Source: CALNYX01 sp942490925 | Lineage (GTDB): Bacteria; Chlamydiota; Chlamydiia; Chlamydiales; JAAKFR01 | DNA length: 64,000 bases | Assembly: GCA_942490925.1 (NCBI GenBank) | Contig: CALNYX010000017.1 | Span: 1,612,001 to 1,676,000, forward strand | Direction of reading: 5' to 3' | In this document: in pieces, positions 1 to 7,100 of the stretch | Layout: the number at the start of each line of letters is the position of its first letter | How positions within the stretch are numbered: the first letter of the stretch is position 1 | The notes under the pieces: generated by a model | What the model saw: the letters and a program-made list of their open reading frames with translations, nothing else | What the model was told of the DNA's origin: nothing | The model's database searches: none | Position numbers and translations under genes: made by a program

Positions 1-289
1 CTGCAAAAAAATCGATGCGTTGGCAGACGTTGAGCGTAATGACAGCCGAGTTGGTTTGGATGTCAACAAGTCGGATATCACCATGACCAGGGTTTTCAAG
101 ATTGCGATTGAAGACGTGGTCATACTCATAGCCAAAGCGATAAGATAGGCTCTCAAAAGGGAGATTTGGGATGTAACACTGATCAGAGAAAACGTTGGTA
201 CAAAAGAGACTTGCATCCCAAGGATTACCCGCTGGTAATGCAAAGAGTGTTGAGGTCAATAAAACGCATAGAAATAGAGCTTTTTTCAT
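1..289 (-). CDS. MOMP-like outer membrane porin, N-terminal part (gene runs off the left edge)
   Basis: The minus strand is open from an ATG at 289 to the window edge, giving about 96 residues. It starts with a signal peptide (MKKALFLCVLLTSTLFA) and then PAGNPWDASLF, which matches the mature start of the next two genes. Further on, a segment around 'TNSAVITLNVCQRIDFFA' aligns with the Chlamydia MOMP region containing 'TNAACMALNIWDRFDVF'. It is probably an outer membrane beta-barrel of the Chlamydia_OMP family. The stop codon of this gene's downstream paralogue lies only 1 nt upstream of this ATG, so the array looks co-transcribed. The C-terminal half is outside the window, so intactness cannot be judged. 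Confidence 0.8.
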   Translation of the reverse strand, partial: MKKALFLCVLLTSTLFALPAGNPWDASLFCTNVFSDQCYIPNLPFESLSYRFGYEYDHVFNRNLENPGHGDIRLVDIQTNSAVITLNVCQRIDFFA

Positions 290-1132
290 CTAGAATTGCA
301 TCCCCACGTTGAAAGAGAGCGCCTTTTCACTGGCAAATCGATTCTCTAATGTGATCTGAAATTTTTCGCAGCCTGTTAACGTAACACCAACTGCGTATCC
401 CCACTGTTTTTGCTCACGCAAATCAAGGAATGTAAAGGTTAGGTTGTTCATGGATTGTGCTGAGTTTTGCATATCAACTTCGACGCGCGACCAGGTTATT
501 CCAATATAGGGAAGAGCTTGTATGCTTTGGGCTAGACAGATTTGATAGGTTGCTCCCAAGCCAAATTGCCATTCTCTGTATTTGAATAGGGTATCAGCTG
601 GGTAGATGACCCGAGAAATGTTGGGATCAAACGTTGTGCTGATTGAGGGACGTGCTGCAAAGTACTCAACTTCTCCACCAACAGCGAAGTTGCAACAGGA
701 GAAAATTGTCCCGCGCACTCCAACACTCCAAGAGAAATCAGATGCTGTGTTGAAGTAAAGAAGAGAGCTGACATTTTCTGTAAGATGATCGCTATTAAAT
801 GAATTCACATGTGTGGTAACCCAAAACTGTGAAGCTCCAAATGTGCCAAAGAGATCAAAACGATCACAAAAATTGAGTGCAACGGTTCCGGCATTGGTAT
901 AAATCTCAACTTGTCGCAGTGAGGCGTGAGCAGCACCATCAGTCTCAAGGTGGCGGTTGACGACATGGTCATACTCATAGCCAAAGCGGTATGATGCAGA
1001 AATTGGTAACAGTGGGAGTGAGCAGCAATCAAGAAAAATGCCTTCATCTAAGAGGCTTGCCTCCCAGGGGTTTCCCAGAGGGAGTGCTTGTAGTGAGGAA
1101 ATAAAAAACAGTGCAGCTAGGATTTTTTTCAT
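290..1132 (-). CDS. MOMP-like outer membrane porin
   Basis: This 280-residue protein has a signal peptide ending near residue 16 (SLQALPLGNPWEAS) and ends in phenylalanine (NVGMQF), as expected for an outer-membrane beta-barrel. Several blocks match Chlamydia MOMP: 'IYTNAGTVALNFCDRFDLF' near residue 73, 'FSWSVGVRGTIFSC' in the middle, and 'KYREWQFGLGATYQI' followed by 'PYIGITWSRV' in the C-terminal third. At 280 residues it is shorter than Chlamydia MOMP (about 390), in line with the shorter porin paralogues of Simkania-type organisms. Cysteine pairs (CC) at the mature N-terminus and mid-protein suggest disulfide cross-linking, known for chlamydial porins. It abuts the genes on both sides by 0-1 nt. 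Transported substrate is unknown. Confidence 0.88.
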   Translation of the reverse strand: MKKILAALFFISSLQALPLGNPWEASLLDEGIFLDCCSLPLLPISASYRFGYEYDHVVNRHLETDGAAHASLRQVEIYTNAGTVALNFCDRFDLFGTFGASQFWVTTHVNSFNSDHLTENVSSLLYFNTASDFSWSVGVRGTIFSCCNFAVGGEVEYFAARPSISTTFDPNISRVIYPADTLFKYREWQFGLGATYQICLAQSIQALPYIGITWSRVEVDMQNSAQSMNNLTFTFLDLREQKQWGYAVGVTLTGCEKFQITLENRFASEKALSFNVGMQF

Positions 1133-1133
1133 G

Positions 1134-2000
1134 TTAGAAGAGCACTCCTGCGTTTAGAGAGATGGCCTTTTCACTGGCAAATCGATTTTCGATAGTGAGC
1201 TGAAAGCGCTCACAACCAACAAATGTGAAACCAATGGCATAACCCCACAACCTTTGGTTTTCAAGAGAATTAAAGGTAAGAGGAATGGATTGTTCTTCTG
1301 GGTCGCTATTTGTATTTAACTCGAAGCTATTCATATTAACCCGTGCATGTGACCATGAGATTCCTACATAGGGGAGCACTTGAATGCTTTGTGCCAAGCA
1401 GATTTGGTAGGTAAGAGCTAAGCCAAACTGCCACTCTTGGTATTTAAAACGCTCATTTGCAAAATAACGAGTGAAATTGCTGTCTTGGAAAATCTCAAAG
1501 GAGTTCATAGAAGGTCTAGACTGGAAGTATTGGGCTTCTCCACCGAATGCCCAATTGCAACATGTCCAAATGGTTCCTCTTGCTCCTGCGCTCCATGAAA
1601 AATTCGTGTCTATGTTTACATCGAGCATTTGCTGCGTATTAGCTTGGAGATTAAATGCTGAAGAGACGGTTTGTAGGAAAAAGCTTGTTGCTCCGAAGGT
1701 GGCAAAGAGATCTAGGCGGTCACAAAATGTCATGTGGACAATGGCAGCATTTGTATTGAGAGTGACGAGATGGATGTCTCCTGCGCCATTCTCAGCTCGC
1801 AAGTGACGGTCTTGAACGTAATCGCCGTAAAAACCAAGGCGTATATCACCTAAACAGTCAACGAAGTCTGGAAGGGGCAAACAATCAGACAGGACTCCCT
1901 GGCCATCACAAAAGAGGCTTGGTTCCCAGGGGTTGCCAATGGGCAGCGCTGCAAGTGAAAAATGTGTGGCTAAAACGGCTAAAAATGTGAGTCTTTTCAT
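1134..2000 (-). CDS. MOMP-like outer membrane porin
   Basis: This 288-residue paralogue of the preceding gene shares the signal peptide, the mature start LPIGNPWEPSLF, the block 'FCDRLDLFATFGATSFF', 'FSWSAGARGTIWTCCNWA', 'KYQEWQFGLALTYQICLAQS' and the C-terminal 'FASEKAISLNAGVLF'. I chose the ATG at 2000 because it puts a normal signal peptide (MKRLTFLAVLATHFSLAA) at the start; an upstream in-frame ATG at 2054 would add 18 charged residues before it. It is the first complete gene of the array on this strand. A truncated paralogue lies directly upstream, so this gene may need its own promoter in the 60 bp behind that fragment. Family assignment is firm; specificity is unknown. Confidence 0.86.
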   Translation of the reverse strand: MKRLTFLAVLATHFSLAALPIGNPWEPSLFCDGQGVLSDCLPLPDFVDCLGDIRLGFYGDYVQDRHLRAENGAGDIHLVTLNTNAAIVHMTFCDRLDLFATFGATSFFLQTVSSAFNLQANTQQMLDVNIDTNFSWSAGARGTIWTCCNWAFGGEAQYFQSRPSMNSFEIFQDSNFTRYFANERFKYQEWQFGLALTYQICLAQSIQVLPYVGISWSHARVNMNSFELNTNSDPEEQSIPLTFNSLENQRLWGYAIGFTFVGCERFQLTIENRFASEKAISLNAGVLF

Positions 2001-2060
2001 AATGCTCTTCAAAAATTTTTCTTCTTTATAACCAAATAAAATCTTTTTTAGCAAGCGGGA

Positions 2061-2240
2061 TTAAAAGCGGGCTTGGACGCCGATAGAGAAGGCGGTTTCG
2101 GATGAAAAACGGCCCTCTAGATTTAGACTGAGTCTCTCACATCCAACAAACGATGTGCCAATTGCATAACCAACTTTACGCTGATTTTCACCACCATTGG
2201 CAACTGACTCCTCTGTTATAATCACGCGTGAAATGAGGAA
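2061..2240 (-). pseudogene. C-terminal remnant of a fourth MOMP-like porin
   Basis: The minus strand encodes about 58 residues ending at a TAA at 2061-2063: the segment includes 'GYAIGTSFVGCERLSL', 'GRFSSETAFSIGV' and a final ARF. This is the same C-terminus found in the two intact genes to the left ('GYAIGFTFVGCERFQL', 'FASEKAISLNAGVLF'). There is no start codon or upstream half. Homology stops at about 2237-2240, exactly where a perfect hairpin begins. The remainder of the gene has been replaced by that hairpin and an AbiEii fragment, which indicates a recombination or insertion event with loss of the 5' part. Confidence 0.75.
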
Positions 2241-2279
2241 CTACACAAAAGGTTACACTTTATGTAACCTTTTGTGTAG
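2241..2279. repeat. Perfect 17-bp inverted repeat (hairpin) at a gene-remnant junction
   Basis: The arm CTACACAAAAGGTTACA at 2241-2257 is followed by a 5-nt loop and its exact reverse complement at 2263-2279. It separates the truncated porin on the left from the truncated AbiEii toxin on the right. There is no T-run on either side, so it is a poor intrinsic terminator. It could be a recombinase or antitoxin binding site, or a scar of an inserted palindromic element. I saw no second copy in this window. Confidence 0.7.
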
Positions 2280-2297
2280 TCGGGCTGCCCACTACCC

Positions 2298-2714
2298 ATG
2301 TTTATTCAAAACCACTATGGAATCGATTTGGGCACGGATGGATTAGTTATCCAAGCACAAAGTAGGGAAGAAATTTACACAGACAAATTATTAGCCCTAG
2401 CTTTACGACCAAATCGATTAAAGTATCGCGATCTGTGGGATATGATCTGGCTTCATCAAAGAGGAATCAAACCTCATGTTAATTTGATTCCTCTAAAACT
2501 TCAGGAACGGAATATCTCCCTTGAAGACTTTAGAGCTTCATTCGATGTAAGACTAAAAAAGCTCAGTGAGGAAAAAAATCTTGCTATAGAATTTAAAAAA
2601 GAGATGGATCGATTTCTCTCTTCTAATCAGATACTAGAACAAAATCAACTTTGGCCATCAATTCTTATTTTGATCAATGAGTTACAAAAAGACATGAATA
2701 TGGAATTATCGTAA
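2298..2714 (+). pseudogene. AbiEii/AbiGii-type nucleotidyltransferase toxin, C-terminal fragment
   Basis: The 138-residue reading frame contains 'EIYTDKLLALALRPNRLKYRDLWDM', shortened here to its key part 'TDKLLALALRPNRLKYRDL', the region typical of the second half of AbiEii (DUF1814) toxins, where a conserved DKL/RD(L/Y) pair follows the nucleotidyltransferase core. Full-length members are about 250-300 residues, and the N-terminal GS-containing core with its metal-binding acidic residues is missing. The frame is closed upstream by a TAG at 2277-2279, inside the hairpin. No AbiEi-type antitoxin gene is visible nearby. It is therefore most likely an inactive remnant of a type IV toxin-antitoxin or abortive-infection module. 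The ATG at 2298 has no convincing ribosome binding site. Confidence 0.7.
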
Positions 2715-2861
2715 AAATCAAGGTTCTCTCCCTTGTAGGAGAGTCCTGAGTAACAAATTTCACTGTTTAACGTGGTCATCTGTCTGACACACAAATTTGG
2801 GCAATACGTAAACCAGATTCCCAGTATGTGAGTTTATGAATATGAAAACAAGCTGCGGCTT

Positions 2862-3551
2862 CTATAGGGAAGGAGAGCTTGTTTTTGTAGTGTGGTAACC
2901 CATCCTTGCAATTTGTTTCATCATTTCTGGAGGAAAAACATCACCTGGTTCCTGCTTTGGTTCTGTTGATAGTGCCTGAAGGACTTCTTGCATTCTTAGA
3001 GGAAAAACAATCGGTTTTTCCAAGTATGTATGTTTAGCTAACTGAAGGGCTTCGTTATAGGATTCTTCATGTAGATCGTAGAATTTTTGTGTATCTGAAT
3101 CATAAGCAGCGAAATAAATTTTATGATCTTTTCCAATGCTCATAAGGGCTACATGTCCATCTGAAGTAATCTTTCGTTTAGTATCCTCAAAGCCAATCGT
3201 TAATTCTATATTTCTTTCTTCAAATGGAAAGTTGTGGAGGTAAGGGCGGATCGAGTCGTCAGTATTAATGCGTTGTAAAAAGTCCTCCATCATACCAATA
3301 TAAAGCACCCTGGCTTCATCAACGGTTAGCCTATCAAATGACAAGAAAGTAAGTGTGATACTTTGAATATCATCCAGCATAGCTCCACCATAACCAATAA
3401 GAGCTAAACCTTGTGGAGTAGCACACTCATTGACATAGTTTGCTGTAATACTTTTGGATATTTTGCAATGGTCAGCTTCTCGTACTCCGCAAGCGGTTAG
3501 GAAAAATAGTAATGAATAAATAGTCAGTGATGCATGTTTTTTGAAATTCAT
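2862..3551 (-). CDS. Exported lipoprotein, paralogue of the RHS-coupled protein; possible immunity protein
   Basis: This 229-residue protein starts with a lipoprotein signal peptide with lipobox LTAC (cysteine at about residue 21). Its body is clearly paralogous to the next gene: shared blocks are 'GYGGAM', 'IRPYLHNFPF', 'GFED' and 'HEESYNEAL'. I do not recognise a named family. It follows the shorter paralogue by 74 nt on the same strand, behind the RHS gene. Duplicated small exported or lipid-anchored proteins directly behind an RHS gene are typical of immunity proteins against toxins that act in the periplasm. That role is inference from position and topology only. It is unique in carrying a lipid anchor; the paralogue has only a cleavable signal. 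Confidence 0.72.
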   Translation of the reverse strand: MNFKKHASLTIYSLLFFLTACGVREADHCKISKSITANYVNECATPQGLALIGYGGAMLDDIQSITLTFLSFDRLTVDEARVLYIGMMEDFLQRINTDDSIRPYLHNFPFEERNIELTIGFEDTKRKITSDGHVALMSIGKDHKIYFAAYDSDTQKFYDLHEESYNEALQLAKHTYLEKPIVFPLRMQEVLQALSTEPKQEPGDVFPPEMMKQIARMGYHTTKTSSPSL

Positions 3552-3625
3552 TTTCTTCTCCTTTGATGGTGATGATTGCTAGTCACTGTTTCACAAAGCC
3601 TTATTTAAAAATAGCAAAAAGGATG

Positions 3626-4156
3626 TTATTCGTTGCATGATGGTTGCTGTGATTGGTAGATGGCAAGGGCTTCTTCGTAGGGTTCCTTGTGAATCGTCTG
3701 AAACTTTTGGGTTTCAGGGTCATGTGTCGAATAAGATACTATGCCATTTTTATTGGTACTAACAAGGGCAACAGAATTATCTTCTATAAAGTTATGTGTA
3801 GCAGGATCTTCAAAGCTAATTACAAAATAGAGATTTTTTTCTGTAAATGGATAGTTATGTAAGTATGGGCGCACCGACTCATTTTGGTTGATTTGTGAAA
3901 GGTAAGTCTGTACTCCTTCAACGAATATGCTTCTGGCTTGTTCAAGGTTTAGGCTATCGTATGATGTGAAAAAGAGATTGATTTCCTTTACATCATACAT
4001 CATGGCTCCGCCATAGCCTGTAAGTTGCAGATGATTAGGTTTGGCAAAAGTTTTCACGTATTTATTAGTGATTCTGTCTGCAATCTTACAGTAGTCTTTT
4101 GCACACAAAGAGGAGGTTATTAAATTTATCACAACAAAGAAAAAAAGCCTTTTCAT
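3626..4156 (-). CDS. Exported protein translationally coupled to the RHS gene; possible immunity protein
   Basis: This 176-residue protein has a signal peptide (MKRLFFFVVINLITSSLCA). Its ATG at 4156-4154 overlaps the RHS stop codon as ATGA, so the two genes are translationally coupled; that decided the start over an ATG three codons upstream. The mature part shares 'GYGGAM', 'RPYLHNYPF', 'SFED' and a C-terminal 'HKEPYEEAL' with the lipoprotein downstream. No known family is evident. Coupling to a toxin-like RHS gene suggests an immunity protein, or alternatively a chaperone or accessory secreted factor. The two paralogues may protect against variants of the RHS C-terminal domain. Confidence 0.75.
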   Translation of the reverse strand: MKRLFFFVVINLITSSLCAKDYCKIADRITNKYVKTFAKPNHLQLTGYGGAMMYDVKEINLFFTSYDSLNLEQARSIFVEGVQTYLSQINQNESVRPYLHNYPFTEKNLYFVISFEDPATHNFIEDNSVALVSTNKNGIVSYSTHDPETQKFQTIHKEPYEEALAIYQSQQPSCNE

Positions 4157-7100
4157 GGGTTCCAATTCTCTCCTAAAATTTTCATTTGTTTACCGTAGGT
4201 TCCCCCTTGGATAAAGTGCTCCTGGAGAGGGGAAGCAGAGCTGGGAGTTAAGAAACGTACGGTATCATCTTTCCCATGGAGGGCGCGGACGTATTTGAAG
4301 GGGTTTGTCATGGGAACCATATCAGCTCGGCTAATGAAGTTTGTCACCTGACCAAAAGCCTTTTGGGGGACAATTGTTGCGGAGCCAAAGGTGTACAGGC
4401 TGATCTGGGCGCGCTGGGCAGGAGTCAGCAGCTTTGATACATTTGACATGTGTGAACCTCCCTGACTATGAGCATAAGTAATAAACTCTGTATTAGGATT
4501 TTCTGCTAATCTACGACTATAATAACTAGCAGACATTTTCTCAATAGGTGTTCGAAGTCCCATCTTGGCCATCACGCACTCAGCAATATCCATCAGACCA
4601 CCATGCGTTCCGTTGTAGAGGAGGGTGACTTCTGCTCCACCATGGGTAGCTGAAATCTGCTCAGCCTGGCTCCGAGCCTTTTTGAAGGAGGTCAAAATCC
4701 CGTTTTTATAGACAAGCTCCTTGTCTGCTTGCTTGGTGCCTTCAACGGTGTAAATACGATTGTAATTTTGACGGTATGCACTTTGATTAAAGAGGCTACC
4801 ACCTGCTCCCCATCGCCCTATCGACTCGATGACGTCACGTACTCCACCAAAGGGGATGAGGTTCTGGCCTGTCCACTCAATGCCTCGAAAGAAGGGGCGT
4901 GTCAGTGTGCTGAAGCTATTGAGGAGGCAACGTTGAGAAAAAAGGCCATAGAGATCTATTTGCGAAAGGGGATCGTTATGCACGTAGGCATAGAGGTTGG
5001 GGCCGTCTTGGTAACCTGAAGGATCGGGCGAGGTCCAAAGGTGCTGGCTAGGTGAATAGTAACGACGGCCAAAGTAGATGAGGTTCTCTTCTGTGCGCTT
5101 ACTAGCAAATCTCCACGGGGAAAGGGTGGAATTTGTGGTTTGGGTCCCAAACGCTGTATAACGGTAGGTCTCGGTTGGGGTCTTGGTGCTGAGGTCGATA
5201 AGGGTGGAGAGGTTACCGCGGTAATCATGGATGGGAAGGTAGGCTTTGTGGTTGATCTCGAGCAGTACGGCCGCTCCAATCTCTGCCCCTAGCCCTTCAC
5301 CAAGAACGCGAAGGGTTGTCTCTGTTGGAGATTGACTGCCAATTTCATTCTGCTCATCCCAAATGTAAAGCAGGTGGTCATTCTTGGTGGTGCGTGTGAG
5401 GCGACGGTTGAAGGGGTCGTATGTAAAGCTGATGCTTTGGGTGGGGGTAGTAATCTGGATGAGGCGGTTAAGGCTGTCGAATTGGTAGTGGTTGATGTCG
5501 TCTGAAAGAAGGTTGCCGCGTTTGTCGTATTGACAGTCATTGCGTTGGCAATTGGCGTTGTAGGTGTGGGTAGTTGCGTTGTGGGCAAGGAGGTTTCCAA
5601 GGGAATCAAAGTGGTAGGTCTGGTCTGTCTCGGAGGTGAGTTGATCGAGTTTGTCGTAACCGTAGTGGTTATTTTGTGGACCTAGGGGATCTGTGGAGTT
5701 GATTTTGGTGAGCTGGTTGTCATGGTAGCTAAGCTGCGCACTGTAGAAAGGGGAGGTGATGGTGGTCAGGCGGGCGCATGCATCGCGGGTGTAGTGTAGG
5801 GATCCAAGGCTGGAGGGGAGCTGGTTGGTGACGGGTCTTCCTTCAAAGTCGCGCTGGCTATAGGTATAGGTGTAAGCGCCGCGTGTGACTTGGAACAATC
5901 GGTTTGAGAGGTAGCTGTAGTGGATGGTGGAGTCGTCTGGCAGGGTGAGTTGGGTTCTGTTGCCAAAGGGGTCGTATTGGTTGATGAGGGTTAGGCCGTT
6001 GGCAAGGGTTTCTGAAGTGAGGTTGCCAAGTGCGTCGTAACTGCGTGTGGTGGTGGTTTGGGTAGGTATATCGGTGGCGGTTAGGAGGCGATCATGACAA
6101 TCGTAGGTGTAGCGGTAGTCAAAGTCGGTGCTGTGGAATCGGATGAGTCGTCCAAGGGTGTCGTAGTGGTACTCTAGGGTGGTTTGATCGGGGCGGGTCA
6201 GGGTTTTGTGGCGTCCTCGCTCGTCGTAGCTGTAGGTTGTCGTTTGGCTGGTTGGGTTGATGTGGCTCTCAACACGGCCTAAAGGTCCGTAGCTCCAAGT
6301 CGCGGTGGTGGTGTGTAAGAAGGTTGTATCGTCGTAAATATAGCTTGTTGCCTGAATGCGGTTGCCGCACAAATCGTAGATCTGCTCGGTTTTATGAAGT
6401 GGGGTGTTATCGAGGGTGTAGGTGATAATTTGAATGGGGCGCTTGGAGGGGTCGTAGGTGGTTGTGGTGCGGTGGTTGATGGTGGTTGTCGTTTGGCTAT
6501 TTGGGGTGTAGCTGTAGGTTGTGATCTGGCCAAGGGGATCTGTATGAGTATGGAGGCGGTTGAACGGGTCGTAGGTGGTGGTAGATGTTCCAGATGGAGT
6601 GATGACGCTAGTCTGATTGCCGGCTGCATCATAGGTATAACGCACTTGCTCAAGGATGTGTCCTAAATGGTCTGTCAGGCGCTTTTCAATGAGTTGGTTT
6701 TTGAAGTCGTAGAGGTTGATGGTGAGCGCGTCGTCGAGACGTGTATGACTCTGCCTTCCAAGTGGGTCGTAACCGTAGCTGATGGTGCACTGGTCTGTTG
6801 TTTGGGAGGTTTTGCGTCCAGCATAATCGTAGGTATAACGTGTCTCTATGCCGTCTAAGGTGACTTCCGAAAGGAGTGTGAAAGGGGTAAAGGTGCGGTA
6901 GGTCGCTTTGAGGAGTTTCCCTTTGCCGTAGGTTTCAATTTGGGTGGGATGTCCAAAAATATCGTAGCTGTAGCGGGTAATGGCGCCATTTTTATCTGTC
7001 TGGGAGGCGAGGGTGCCATCGGGGTTGTAACTGAAGCGTTGTTCTGATCCATCGGGATAACGGGTATGGATGAGCTCTGAATGAAGGTTGTAGGTGTTTT

